A DNA stretch of 64,000 nucleotides from QYOJ01 sp964616825 (GCA_964616825.1 CAZTSX010000012.1:28509-92508), one strand, 5' to 3'. Positions 44,239-53,225 are shown, numbered from the stretch's first letter. Translations and numbers: made by a program. Notes: generated by a model from the letters alone, not told the origin.

Positions 44239-45411
44239 ATGGAAGAGTTTTTTGATCCTGTTGACCTGAATGAAAGTTTTCTTTCCAGTGAGGAAGAAGG
44301 GCATCGCCGTATTGGCGACCTCATCAGGGCATTTGCAGAACCCGGGGCATTCCCGGATTTAGAGAATTGTGACCTGGCAATTATTGGAGCCCCGGAAGAG
44401 CGTAACGCAGTGAATAACGAAGGTTGCGCTTCAGGTGCAGATTATATACGTAAATACCTTTACCAGCTTTTTCCAGGCTCGTTCGTTCCACGGATCATTG
44501 ATCTTGGGAACCTGAAACGTGGCCACACCCCTAAAGACACCTATTTTGCACTCACAGGAATCATAACAGAGCTATTAAACGCCAATGTGATACCGATCAT
44601 TCTTGGGGGAAGCCAGGATCTGACCTATGCTAACTACCAGGCATATCAAGGCCTGGGACAAATCATCAACATCGTCAGTATTGACAATATGTTTGATCTC
44701 GGCAAATCAGAAGGAGAGCTCAACTCGCAATCATGGTTGAGCAGCATCATCCTCCACCAGCCGAATTACCTTTTTAACTTTGCCAACATCGGATACCAGA
44801 CCTACTTCATCGATCAGGAAGCCCTGAAACTAATGAGCAACCTCTTTTTCGACACGTACCGGTTAGGGATTGTCAGACAGGATCTCGAAGAGGTAGAGCC
44901 GATTGTGCGGAATGCGGATGCACTGAGTTTCGATATCTCTTCGATCAGATGTTCTGATGCACCCGGGAACAAGAATACCACCCCCAACGGATTCTATGGC
45001 GAAGAAGCCTGTCAGATCATCCGGTATGCCGGATTGAGCGACAAGTTGACATCGCTCGGCTTTTATGAATACAATCCGAAATTTGACCACGATGGCCAAA
45101 CAGCTCACCTGATTGCTCAAATGATCTGGTATTTCATGGAGGGATACTACAGCCGGCCAAATGATTTTCCCTTCCGGGATGAAGATGATTATCTCAAATA
45201 CCATGTAACCATCAGTGATCACAAGCAGGATATCACATTTTACAAGAGCAAAAAAACGGATCGCTGGTGGATGGAAATCCCCCTCCCTGCTGAGCAACGG
45301 ATCAAATACGAAAGGCACTATCTCGTGCCCTGTTCATATAAAGATTATCAGCAAGCTACCAAAGAAGAGATCCCCGACCGCTGGTGGATGGTATACCAAA
45401 AACTTATGTGA
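44239..45411 (+). CDS. Arginase/formimidoylglutamase-fold protein with altered metal site
   Basis: 390 residues, 17 bases after topA. Ureohydrolase fold: DLAIIGAPEERNAVNNEGCA, PIILGGSQDLTYANY, VSIDNMFDLG and LSFDISSIRCSDAPG line up with the arginase metal motifs GGDH, DAHxD and SFDxDxxDP. However, the histidine of GGDH is Q, the histidine of DAHxD is M and the second aspartate of DxDxxD is S, so a binuclear Mn site looks incomplete. The C-terminal extension has two DRWWM elements (near 355 and 383). I recall a family in Bacteroidota with these same changes. Automatic pipelines may call it formimidoylglutamase; catalysis is doubtful. It overlaps ruvC by 8 bases. Confidence 0.75.
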   Translation: MEEFFDPVDLNESFLSSEEEGHRRIGDLIRAFAEPGAFPDLENCDLAIIGAPEERNAVNNEGCASGADYIRKYLYQLFPGSFVPRIIDLGNLKRGHTPKDTYFALTGIITELLNANVIPIILGGSQDLTYANYQAYQGLGQIINIVSIDNMFDLGKSEGELNSQSWLSSIILHQPNYLFNFANIGYQTYFIDQEALKLMSNLFFDTYRLGIVRQDLEEVEPIVRNADALSFDISSIRCSDAPGNKNTTPNGFYGEEACQIIRYAGLSDKLTSLGFYEYNPKFDHDGQTAHLIAQMIWYFMEGYYSRPNDFPFRDEDDYLKYHVTISDHKQDITFYKSKKTDRWWMEIPLPAEQRIKYERHYLVPCSYKDYQQATKEEIPDRWWMVYQKLM

Positions 45412-45955
45412 TCCTGTCTGGATTCGCACTCAAATAGCTCTTCCAACCCGAAAACTTCTTGTCATTTCCGGCGTTCCCCTTTTGAAAATAGTGACAGACA
45501 GCTACAGCAAGGCCATCGCTGGCATCGAGCTGTTCAGGAGCCTCTTTCAACGAGAGGATATTCTGTAGCATGGCAGCGACTTGCTCTTTAGAAGCACTTC
45601 CTTGGCCGGTGATCGATTGTTTGATTTTGCGTGGAGAGTATTCGAAAATTGGGACTGACCGGGATAAAGCTGCTGCCATCGCCACCCCTTGTGCCCGGCC
45701 GAGCTTTAACATGGATTGAATATTTTTTCCAAAAAAAGGAGCTTCGATCGCTAGCTCATCAGGCTTGAATTCTTGAATCAGAGAAAGCGTTTTTTCAAAA
45801 ATATGCTTCAGCTTTAACGGATGATCATCGGTTTTCACTAATTTTAAAACCCCAAGTGTAACCAGATCCAAGTTACTTCCGTAAACCTTTACGATTCCGT
45901 AACCCATGATATTGGTTCCGGGATCAATGCCTAATATGATTCGTTCAGCGGCCAT
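45404..45955 (-). CDS. ruvC: Holliday-junction resolvase RuvC
   Basis: 183 residues from the ATG at 45955 (MAAERIILGIDPGTNIMGYG). Catalytic acidic residues lie in GIDPGTN, ELAIEAPFFG and DASDGLAVAVCH. Resolves Holliday junctions with RuvAB. A second in-frame ATG at 45964 would overlap the start codon of the divergent gene at 45963, so I prefer 45955. Confidence 0.92.
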   Translation of the reverse strand: MAAERIILGIDPGTNIMGYGIVKVYGSNLDLVTLGVLKLVKTDDHPLKLKHIFEKTLSLIQEFKPDELAIEAPFFGKNIQSMLKLGRAQGVAMAAALSRSVPIFEYSPRKIKQSITGQGSASKEQVAAMLQNILSLKEAPEQLDASDGLAVAVCHYFQKGNAGNDKKFSGWKSYLSANPDRIT

Positions 45956-45962
45956 TGCATTC

Positions 45963-47000
45963 ATGAAGAACAAAACAAAAATAGGGAAAACATACAACTT
46001 AATCATCCAGCTGGTTATCCTGGTGTTGACATACGGGTTTATATATGATCAAGTTTTTGATAAAAAAAACCTGCCTCTGATCCTTCAGGAATTGGGTGAA
46101 GATTTCTCCAATCCTGATGTTATCTGGCTGATGTGCCTTGTGGTGTTCATGATGTTTGTGAACTGGGCCATAGAAACAATCAAATGGCGATACCTGATGG
46201 CCAAGATTGAACGGATCGGGTTTTGGAGATCCTACCAGGCTGTGTTAACGGGAGTCACGATCAGCTCGTTTACCCCTAACCGGATCGGTGAATATTTTGG
46301 TCGTGTCTTTATCCTGAATACCGGTAGCCGGATAGAAGGAATTCTGATAACCGTCCTCGGAAGCATGAGCCAGTTGTTGATCACGATATTCACCGGAAGT
46401 CTTGCTATGTTAGCATTTATTCCACTCTTCATGACCCATTACTGGAGTTATAACAGCTATCTTTTATACGCTATCGGAGCTGTTGTATTTGGCTTCAATG
46501 CACTCTTACTGGGTTTCTACCTGAACGTTTCCTTCCTCTCCACGTTTAAGGAAAAGATCCTCCGAAACGGCTTGAAACGGATCAGAAAATTCTTCAGGAT
46601 ATTCGCTTTTTACCACAACAAAGAGTTGTTGAGTGTCTTGTTATACAGTTTTTTACGTTACTTGGTTTTCTCAACCCAGTTTTACCTGCTGTTACGGATC
46701 TTTTCCATACCTATCCCATACCTGGATGCCCTCATGCTGATCTCCCTGATCTATTTTGTGATGGCAGTCATCCCAACGATTGCACTCACTGAATTGGGAA
46801 TCAGGGGATCGGTAGCTCTCTATTTCTTCGGAGTCTATTTTTCGAACCAACAGGTTATGAGCGAAACGATTAATTTGGGTATCCTGGCTGCCAGCACCCT
46901 GCTATGGGCGATCAACCTGGGTATCCCTGCACTGGTTGGGAGTGTTTTTGTATTTCACCTGAAATTTTTCCGGAAAAAGGTGAACAACAATCATTCATGA
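45963..47000 (+). CDS. Flippase-like (LPG-synthase TM/UPF0104) membrane protein
   Basis: 345 residues from the ATG at 45963 (MKNKTKIGKTYNL), about eight membrane helices. WAIETIKWRYLM, GVTISSFTPNRIGEYFGRVF and ALTELGIRGSVALYFFG are the motifs of the lysylphosphatidylglycerol synthetase TM/flippase-like family. Probably moves or synthesises a lipid-linked glycan; its stop overlaps the start of a GT2 gene (ATGA), which supports a joint role. The start codon lies 8 bases from the divergent ruvC start. Confidence 0.8.
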   Translation: MKNKTKIGKTYNLIIQLVILVLTYGFIYDQVFDKKNLPLILQELGEDFSNPDVIWLMCLVVFMMFVNWAIETIKWRYLMAKIERIGFWRSYQAVLTGVTISSFTPNRIGEYFGRVFILNTGSRIEGILITVLGSMSQLLITIFTGSLAMLAFIPLFMTHYWSYNSYLLYAIGAVVFGFNALLLGFYLNVSFLSTFKEKILRNGLKRIRKFFRIFAFYHNKELLSVLLYSFLRYLVFSTQFYLLLRIFSIPIPYLDALMLISLIYFVMAVIPTIALTELGIRGSVALYFFGVYFSNQQVMSETINLGILAASTLLWAINLGIPALVGSVFVFHLKFFRKKVNNNHS

Positions 47001-48154
47001 CGGCACTGTTGATCATCGGAGGCATAATGATCCTTCTGGCCATACTCTATGCTTTCATCCTGATACTGGCCATGTCGGGTATTAGTCGGTTGCAAATCCC
47101 CACAGCCGGGACTCCTGCTCCTCCAATTTTTACCAGCATCATCATCCCCGTGCGAAATGAAGAAGATACCATCGCCGAATGCCTGAAATCGATGATTCAT
47201 CAAACAATATCACCAAAACAATTTGAAGTGATCATCAGCGATGATTTTTCAGAAGACAGGACGGTGGCTGTGGTTCGTAGTTTTATTGCAGAATGGCCTC
47301 AGTACAACTGGGGCATCATCAGTGGAGGTGAAGGGGAAATTGGTCAGTCAGGGAAGAAAGGAGCGATTAACCGTGCAATCCAGCGAGCGCAGGGATCCAT
47401 TGTTGTAACTACGGATGCTGACACGCATCGAAGTGAAAAATGGCTCTCTTCCATCATGACATACTACCAGGAGACAGGAGCTAAAATGATCCTGGGACCG
47501 GTGGCATTCAACCAAGAACAAACCCTCTTTCAGAAGCTGCAATCATTGGAGTTTCTTGGCATAATGGGAGTTACTGCCGGCCTGGCAAACCAGGGAATGG
47601 CAGTCATGTGCAACGGCGCTAATCTGGGGTATGAGAAAGAGGTATTTCATCAGTCAGGTGGATTTGGAGAAAATAAGCGGTTTGCTTCCGGCGACGACCA
47701 GTTTTTACTTTGGACGATCAAAAAGAGATATGGTAACAGGTCGATCAGGTTTCTGCTGGATCAGGATGCCATTGTCACAACTCCCGGGGCAGATAATCTG
47801 CGGGCTTTCTTCAACCAGCGACTCCGCTGGGTATCCAAGAGCCGGGGGTATCGTGATGGGTTTGTCCTCTATACGGGTGTGGTTACATATCTATTTCAAT
47901 TAGCACTCCTTGCCGGATTTTTCCTGGGATTTCTTTCACCAATAGTTCTCTATCTCTCTGTGGGATTGCTCCTTTTTAAGATCCTTATTGATTTTCCACT
48001 GGTATTTTTTATGGGTCGTTTTTTCAGAAAACAACGACTCTGGCCGTGGTATATTCCGGCACAGATCTTTCAAATCCTCTATGTAACATTAACAGTTCCT
48101 CTGGCATTCATAATTCCGGTGAAATGGAAAGGGAGAAAAATTCAGCCATGGTGA
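46997..48154 (+). CDS. Family 2 membrane glycosyltransferase
   Basis: 385 residues from the ATG at 46997 (MTALLIIGGIMILLAI), with one N-terminal and several C-terminal helices. Catalytic domain: SIIIPVRNEEDTIAECL, VIISDDFSEDRT, VTTDADTHR, the GDDQF acceptor motif and NQRLRWVSK (QxxRW-like). Processive or polyprenyl-linked GT2. Translationally coupled to the flippase-like gene. Its last 47 bases overlap the convergent ispD. Confidence 0.88.
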   Translation: MTALLIIGGIMILLAILYAFILILAMSGISRLQIPTAGTPAPPIFTSIIIPVRNEEDTIAECLKSMIHQTISPKQFEVIISDDFSEDRTVAVVRSFIAEWPQYNWGIISGGEGEIGQSGKKGAINRAIQRAQGSIVVTTDADTHRSEKWLSSIMTYYQETGAKMILGPVAFNQEQTLFQKLQSLEFLGIMGVTAGLANQGMAVMCNGANLGYEKEVFHQSGGFGENKRFASGDDQFLLWTIKKRYGNRSIRFLLDQDAIVTTPGADNLRAFFNQRLRWVSKSRGYRDGFVLYTGVVTYLFQLALLAGFFLGFLSPIVLYLSVGLLLFKILIDFPLVFFMGRFFRKQRLWPWYIPAQIFQILYVTLTVPLAFIIPVKWKGRKIQPW

Positions 48155-48785
48155 GATCAGATGGATGGGTAATCTTTATGTTGACAGGATCTCCTTCAAC
48201 AAGGTGTACCGTCTCACCCATTGCTTCGATTACTGTTGCATCATCAGTGAAACCGGTGTCGTAATCTTGCTGGTAAGCCTGTTTAATCAATGGGATCTGA
48301 AATACTTGTGGTGTTTGAACAAGCCGGTAGCGAGCCCGGTCAATCGGACGGCTTTCAACCTCTTCCAGAATCCTCATCGATTCGGAGACCGGCACCACAG
48401 GTATCGCGTTTCCAAATGTTGTGGCAGTATCGAATGTCCGGCTGATCAGCGTTTGCGACAGAAGAGGGCGGGCACCGTCGTGAATGGCAACCAGGCCATC
48501 CTGATTCAAGGCTTCCAGGCCATTCTTTACAGACTGGAAACGAGTCTCTCCCCCAGCCATGATTGTGTGAGGAATAGAGAAATTTTTCTGTTCAACGATC
48601 TCTTCCCATCTGAGAAAAAAAGTTTCAGGCAGAACCAAAATCAGCTGAATATCAGGATCAAACCGGGCAAAGGCTTCAAGAGAGTAAAATAAAAAGGGTT
48701 TCTTTGCAAGTAAAAGAAACTGCTTGGGGATTTTTGATTTCATGCGGGTTCCGCTCCCGCCTGCTACAATAATGGCTGAATTCAT
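48108..48785 (-). CDS. ispD: 2-C-methyl-D-erythritol 4-phosphate cytidylyltransferase
   Basis: 225 residues. Third step of the MEP isoprenoid pathway: MEP + CTP to CDP-ME. Nucleotide-binding GGSGTRMKSKIPKQFL at the N-terminus, AIHDGARPLL, and TDDATVIEA with NIKITHPSDL near the C-terminus. The final ten residues (EFFSLSISPEL) extend into the GT2 gene on the other strand. The ATG overlaps the queA stop (TGATG). Confidence 0.93.
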   Translation of the reverse strand: MNSAIIVAGGSGTRMKSKIPKQFLLLAKKPFLFYSLEAFARFDPDIQLILVLPETFFLRWEEIVEQKNFSIPHTIMAGGETRFQSVKNGLEALNQDGLVAIHDGARPLLSQTLISRTFDTATTFGNAIPVVPVSESMRILEEVESRPIDRARYRLVQTPQVFQIPLIKQAYQQDYDTGFTDDATVIEAMGETVHLVEGDPVNIKITHPSDLTMAEFFSLSISPEL

Positions 48786-49834
48786 CAGATGACCAGCATA
48801 GGATAGCCGTATGTAAAAAACTTATACTTTTTTTTAATGGCTTCCTGGTAGGCTTCCAACAGGAAGTCGTGTCCGGCAAAAGCTGCCACCAGCATCATCA
48901 TCGGAGTCTGAGGTAGCTGCAGATTGCTTAGCAACGCATTGGCAATTTCGAATTCATACGGAGGAAAGATGAATCTATTGGTCCACCCCCGGTAGGGCTT
49001 TAACATGCCGGAAATAGTGACAGATGATTCGATGGCTTTCATGGTGGTGGTGCCGATAGCGACCACCTTCTTTTTGTTTGCTTTTGCACGACTGACAATT
49101 TCAGCAGTCTCCGGCTCAATGATGATCTCTTCACTATCCATTTTGTGCTTTGACAGATCCTCTACTTCGATGGCACGGAAGTTTCCCAATCCAACGTGTA
49201 ATGTGACCTCAGCAAAAGATATCCCCTGTAACTCCATACGTTTCATGATCTCCCGGCTGAAATGAAGTCCGGCTGTAGGCGCTGCTACAGCGCCTTCATG
49301 TTTGGCATAAATGGTTTGATACCTGATTTCATCTTCTTCCGTTATCGGCCGGTCGTGAATTTTTGGTAATGGGGTTTGTCCCAGTCGCTGAATAGTACGT
49401 TTGAATTCGTCGTACGAGCCATCGAAGAGAAACCGGATTGTGCGGCCACGGGAAGTCGTATTGTCAATTACTTCGGCAACCAGAGAATCATCTTCTCCAA
49501 AATATAGTTTATTTCCAATCCTGATTTTACGGGCAGGATCAACTAAAACATCCCACAAGCGGGAATCTTTGTTCAGCTCACGAAGCAGGAATACTTCAAT
49601 TTTGGCCCCGGTTTTCTCTTTTTCACCAAAAAGGCGGGCAGGAAAGACTTTGGTGTTATTGAGGATGAAAACATCACCATCTCCAAAATAGTCCAGAATA
49701 TCTTTAAAATGTTTGTGCTCAATGGTCTTGGTTTTTCTGTTCAATACCATCATGGGCACTTCATCTCTCTGCTTAGGCGGGGTGTTGGCAATTAGTTCCG
49801 GGGGAAGATGAAAGCGAAATTGTGAAAGTTTCAT
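48785..49834 (-). CDS. queA: S-adenosylmethionine:tRNA ribosyltransferase-isomerase
   Basis: 349 residues from the ATG at 49834 (MKLSQFRFHLPPELIA). Makes epoxyqueuosine in tRNA. Family text: FILNNTKVFPARLFGEKE, APTAGLHFS, VGLGNFRAIEVEDLSKHKMD and IFPPYEFEI. Its promoter is at 49862-49892; ispD follows with a one-base overlap. Confidence 0.93.
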   Translation of the reverse strand: MKLSQFRFHLPPELIANTPPKQRDEVPMMVLNRKTKTIEHKHFKDILDYFGDGDVFILNNTKVFPARLFGEKEKTGAKIEVFLLRELNKDSRLWDVLVDPARKIRIGNKLYFGEDDSLVAEVIDNTTSRGRTIRFLFDGSYDEFKRTIQRLGQTPLPKIHDRPITEEDEIRYQTIYAKHEGAVAAPTAGLHFSREIMKRMELQGISFAEVTLHVGLGNFRAIEVEDLSKHKMDSEEIIIEPETAEIVSRAKANKKKVVAIGTTTMKAIESSVTISGMLKPYRGWTNRFIFPPYEFEIANALLSNLQLPQTPMMMLVAAFAGHDFLLEAYQEAIKKKYKFFTYGYPMLVI

Positions 49835-49861
49835 AGTTGAGATTTGCCTGTATCGGGGGCG

Positions 49862-49892
49862 CAAAGGTAACATTTTTTAAGCCTTTTGTCAA
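49862..49892 (-). promoter_or_regulatory. Promoter of queA-ispD
   Basis: Minus strand TTG (49892-49890), 20 bases, TACCTTTG (49869-49862), 27 bases before the queA ATG. Confidence 0.6.
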
Positions 49893-49919
49893 GCGAACTG
49901 GATAACAATCCCACGATAA

Positions 49920-49950
49920 ACACATATTATGTGTCTATTTTATACCTTTG
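49920..49950 (+). promoter_or_regulatory. Palindrome and -7 box before the MFS gene
   Basis: ACACATATTATGTGT (49920-49934) has perfect 7-base arms around one base, and TACCTTTG (49943-49950) follows 8 bases later. The palindrome covers the -33 to spacer region, so it could be an operator. No regulator gene is adjacent. Confidence 0.5.
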
Positions 49951-49968
49951 AGGAAACTTCTGAATTAT

Positions 49969-51432
49969 ATGGATCAGCCGGTACAGAAACGAAGCAAACA
50001 GGTCGGTATCATCATCAGCGGATCCCTTGCAGGCTTCATGGTGCTGTTGGATAACAACATTGTCAACATCTCTCTCCCCGATATCGCATCCAGTTTCAAT
50101 ATCTCCACATCAACCGTAGTTCAGATCGTATTGATATACCTGTTGATGCTCTCAAGTTCTATGATCATTTTCGGAAAGCTGGCTGATAAATATGGGGTAA
50201 AAAAAGTTTTCATTAGTGGTTTCATTGTCTTCACAGCTAGCTCTTTGCTTTGCGGGCTGGCACCTGACTATCCTCTGTTGCTGTCGGCAAGAGGCCTCCA
50301 GGCATTGGGGGGATCAATGCTTTTTGCCACTTCTCTTGCTTTGATCACAAAATTCATTCCTGGTGACCGGAGAGGATGGGCTTTTGGTATTTTTGGTCCG
50401 GTTTCTGCCCTGGGATTGCTGATTGGCAATCCCCTCGGAGGCCTGATAACGGGAATGCTTAACTGGCACTGGATTTTCCTTGTCAATGTCCCGATTGGGA
50501 TTCTGGCAATCATTTTTGCTATCCGTACGATCCCCTCTGACGGTCCCCGTGTGAAATCGAAAAAGCATTCTATCCGGTTTGATTACCTGGGATCCGTGTT
50601 GAGCTTTACCGGCCTTGCTTTACTGATGTTTTTTCTGAGCAAAGGACGGATATTCGGCTGGACATCAATTATGACCCTCAGCGGATTGCTTGGATCAATT
50701 CTGTTACTGGTAGTTTTTGTCTTTTGGGAGAGACGAGTCAGAGAACCTATTCTGGATTTATCGATCTTTCAAAGCCGAAGTTTCTCGTTTGCTATTCTTG
50801 CTTCCATCTTTGGGTTTGGATTGATGGCAGGAAGCAATGTGCTGTTGCCATTTTATCTCATTTATGGACTCAAAATAGATGTAACCCATGCTGGTTTTAT
50901 CCTGATGACTTTTGCAGTAGTATTCAGTATGTCAAGCCTGGTAACCGGACGATTATCAGACAGGGTTTCAAAAGTCCGGCTTACAATCTTCGGAATGATG
51001 CTTGCCACAGGCAGTTGCATCGCCTTTGCCCTCCTGCTCCCTCAGCTTCACCTGGGGATCCTGTTCGGATTTATGGTCCTGCTCGGAATAGCCTATGCCC
51101 TCTTCATCACACCCAACAACAACCAGGTGATGTCGATTGCTCCGGTCGATAAGCAGGCAATCTCAACGAGTGTCTTCAAATTGAGTACAAACATGGGGCA
51201 GATGTTCGGATTGATTATCATGGAGATGATCTTTTCCCTCTCATTTGCTCCTCCTTCAGAAGGTTCAGGTTTTACCCTGAAATCAGTTCCAGTCGGCCAG
51301 ATGATGCATGGATTTTCCTGGGCTTATGTTGCTGGAGCAGGTTTGTGTTTGGTGGCGATCATCTTTTTATTTTTTATCCGGGAAAAGGGAACCACCATTA
51401 GCAGGGCCGAAGGAACTGCATTTCTGCATTGA
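49969..51432 (+). CDS. MFS transporter, DHA2-like
   Basis: 487 residues from the ATG at 49969 (MDQPVQKRSKQVGIIISG); the in-frame TTG upstream overlaps the -7 box. About 14 predicted helices. LDNNIVNISLPDIASSF and GKLADKYGVKKVF are typical of DHA2 drug:H+ antiporters. Substrate unknown. The 3' end overlaps the convergent HAD gene by 35 bases. Confidence 0.88.
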   Translation: MDQPVQKRSKQVGIIISGSLAGFMVLLDNNIVNISLPDIASSFNISTSTVVQIVLIYLLMLSSSMIIFGKLADKYGVKKVFISGFIVFTASSLLCGLAPDYPLLLSARGLQALGGSMLFATSLALITKFIPGDRRGWAFGIFGPVSALGLLIGNPLGGLITGMLNWHWIFLVNVPIGILAIIFAIRTIPSDGPRVKSKKHSIRFDYLGSVLSFTGLALLMFFLSKGRIFGWTSIMTLSGLLGSILLLVVFVFWERRVREPILDLSIFQSRSFSFAILASIFGFGLMAGSNVLLPFYLIYGLKIDVTHAGFILMTFAVVFSMSSLVTGRLSDRVSKVRLTIFGMMLATGSCIAFALLLPQLHLGILFGFMVLLGIAYALFITPNNNQVMSIAPVDKQAISTSVFKLSTNMGQMFGLIIMEMIFSLSFAPPSEGSGFTLKSVPVGQMMHGFSWAYVAGAGLCLVAIIFLFFIREKGTTISRAEGTAFLH

Positions 51433-52036
51433 ACAGTTCTGTGATATCTTCCTCGGGTTTCAGATGGTAGGCATGCAACCCGGCTTTGCATGCTCCCTCC
51501 ACATGCTCGGGGGAGTCGTCAATGAACAACGTCTCTGAAGCTGTGAGATCGGCATCGTTGATCACAAATTCAAATATCTCCGGAAATGGTTTGCGTAAAC
51601 TTATCTGGTGTGAAAAGTATGCGTTGTCAAACAGGTCATTAAAATCACGAAATCCATAGATTCGTTGCAGGTCTGACAGGTAGTATTTGTAGTGGATCTC
51701 GTTGGTGTTGCTCAATAAAAATAGCCTGTATGTTGATCGCAGCTGTTTTAATAACTCAATTCGTTGTTTGGGAATATCCAGAAGTAGTGCGTTCCAGACT
51801 GTATCAATTTCGTCATCCGTTACCCCTTTGTCAATGTATTCTTTCAGCGTATCCCTGAATTGCTGAGGAGTAATTCTTCCCGTTTCAAATGCTCCGAAAA
51901 AATTATCCCGGTCAGTCACCGAATAGGATTTGTCAAACTTTTTCAGTCCCAGGTCATAAAACGCTTTTTCGGTCAACGAAATATCGATGTTGCAGATCAC
52001 TCCGCCAAAGTCGAAGATGATATTTTTAATAGCCAT
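51398..52036 (-). CDS. HAD-superfamily hydrolase (YihX-like)
   Basis: 212 residues. Motif I FDFGGV near residue 9 has the nucleophile aspartate, but glycine replaces the usual second aspartate, as I recall for YihX-type sugar-phosphatases. Motif II LLSNT, motif III lysine in SLRKPFPEIF, motif IV FIDDSPEHVEGA. Probably an alpha-glucose-1-phosphatase-like or related enzyme. A TACCTTTG box is at 52072-52065. Confidence 0.8.
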   Translation of the reverse strand: MAIKNIIFDFGGVICNIDISLTEKAFYDLGLKKFDKSYSVTDRDNFFGAFETGRITPQQFRDTLKEYIDKGVTDDEIDTVWNALLLDIPKQRIELLKQLRSTYRLFLLSNTNEIHYKYYLSDLQRIYGFRDFNDLFDNAYFSHQISLRKPFPEIFEFVINDADLTASETLFIDDSPEHVEGACKAGLHAYHLKPEEDITELFNAEMQFLRPC

Positions 52037-52095
52037 AGTTGCTGGTAATGTGGAATTCTGGCTTCAAAGGTAAGGATTTTCAGTTGAGAAAATCG

Positions 52096-52103
52096 TATCT
52101 TTG
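52096..52103 (+). promoter_or_regulatory. -7 box of the tRNA gene
   Basis: TATCTTTG, 11 bases before the tRNA 5' end. The -33 region is not recognisable. Confidence 0.5.
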
Positions 52104-52114
52104 CACCCGGTTTC

Positions 52115-52188
52115 GGGCCCATAGCTCAGTTGGTTAGAGCAGTAGACTCATAATCTATTGGTCGCAGGTTCAAGTCCTGCTGGGCCCA
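52115..52188 (+). tRNA. tRNA-Ile2 (CAT anticodon, lysidine type)
   Basis: 74 bases with a full cloverleaf. Acceptor stem GGGCCCA pairs with TGGGCCC, discriminator A; D-loop AGCTCAGTTGGTTAGAGC; anticodon CAT at 52149-52151 in the loop CTCATAA; T-arm GCAGGTTCAAGTCCTGC. The CCA end is not encoded. The anticodon arm and the following TTGGTCGC resemble E. coli ileX, so I call Ile2 (C34 converted to lysidine by TilS, reading AUA), not elongator Met. Confidence 0.85.
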
Positions 52189-52289
52189 CATAAGAAAGCA
52201 TATTAACAAATTGACTATCTGTTGTTGGGGTGTTTTTTTTTATTTGGGGGGCCAAACATACTTTTTTATAAATTAGAAAAAAATTTGAC

Positions 52290-53225
52290 ATGAGAACATA
52301 TTTATCTCTGTTCCTGATTGGCATACTTATCGTTCTTTCATCCTGCAATAAGAACGACTGTGATTATAGTGGTTATCCTGATAAAAATCTTAAGAGAATT
52401 TATATCCTGAACACAGGGGATATACATGAGATGTCCTATTATTTGCCGAAAGTGGCTCACTTCATTAAAAAGTTCAGGGAAAAACATGAGAATGTGCTGG
52501 TTTTTGATGCAGGAGACCGCTTTACCTGGTGGCCCACGTATAATTTTTATTATGAAAATGGAACGTATGATACGGTAGTTACTGACCTCAAGTCGCTAAA
52601 TACCAATGGGAAAGCTATTCTTGACTTAGTGAATATGATCGGTTATGATGCGATGGTTTTCGGAAATCATTCATGGGTTTACACAATGGATACCATGATC
52701 ATGAGGATGAATGAATTTAAACTTCCTATCCTATCATGTAATGTTATTTATCCTCCTGATATTCCATCAAAACCATCTGAGATATTTTCTTTTGGAGGTG
52801 TAAAAATCGGGGTTGTGGGTGTAACCACCGGAGACAAGGATCATGTGTTACCGGGCGACAGTCTGGATGTGGGTAGCCCTACAAGTGATTTTGTTGTAAA
52901 TGAAATTAATTCACTCCAATCCAATACAAACCTTGTTGTGTTGCTGACCCATGAACTCGACAACACGGATGAGATTACCGCATATACTCTTCAGGGATTT
53001 GATGTGCTGATTGGGGGGCATTCACACAACGCATTGAACACGCTGATAATCGGAAAACTTATCACAAAGGCCGGACTTGGAGGTATGTATGTGGGTATTA
53101 CTGAAATCATCTGGGACACGAAAAAGGATAAACTGGCAGGTTTGGATTATTCTATTGAGTATATGGAAAAGTATCCATATGAGGATGCAGAAGTGAAGGC
53201 AGCTATTGATGCTATGTTGAATTAA
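52290..53225 (+). CDS. Metallophosphoesterase lipoprotein (5'-nucleotidase-like)
   Basis: 311 residues with a signal peptide and lipobox (MRTYLSLFLIGILIVLSSC). Calcineurin-like metal motifs: NTGDIHE, FDAGDRF, FGNHSW, LTHELD and GGHSHN. The C-terminal substrate-binding domain of full 5'-nucleotidases is missing, so it is a catalytic-domain-only form. It looks more AT-rich than its neighbours and lies between tRNA-Ile2 and a partial duplicate of that tRNA's 3' end (53371-53387), as an integrated cargo gene would. Confidence 0.85.
   Translation: MRTYLSLFLIGILIVLSSCNKNDCDYSGYPDKNLKRIYILNTGDIHEMSYYLPKVAHFIKKFREKHENVLVFDAGDRFTWWPTYNFYYENGTYDTVVTDLKSLNTNGKAILDLVNMIGYDAMVFGNHSWVYTMDTMIMRMNEFKLPILSCNVIYPPDIPSKPSEIFSFGGVKIGVVGVTTGDKDHVLPGDSLDVGSPTSDFVVNEINSLQSNTNLVVLLTHELDNTDEITAYTLQGFDVLIGGHSHNALNTLIIGKLITKAGLGGMYVGITEIIWDTKKDKLAGLDYSIEYMEKYPYEDAEVKAAIDAMLN

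Noticed and set aside
51398..51432. Wrong stop codons as cause of the MFS/HAD overlap
   Set aside because: Both C-termini are only slightly longer than expected and the stops are unambiguous; similar overlaps occur at five other pairs.
52148..52348. 66-residue minus-strand frame ending GPAGLEPATNRL
   Set aside because: It is the antisense translation of tRNA-Ile2, a well-known annotation artefact.
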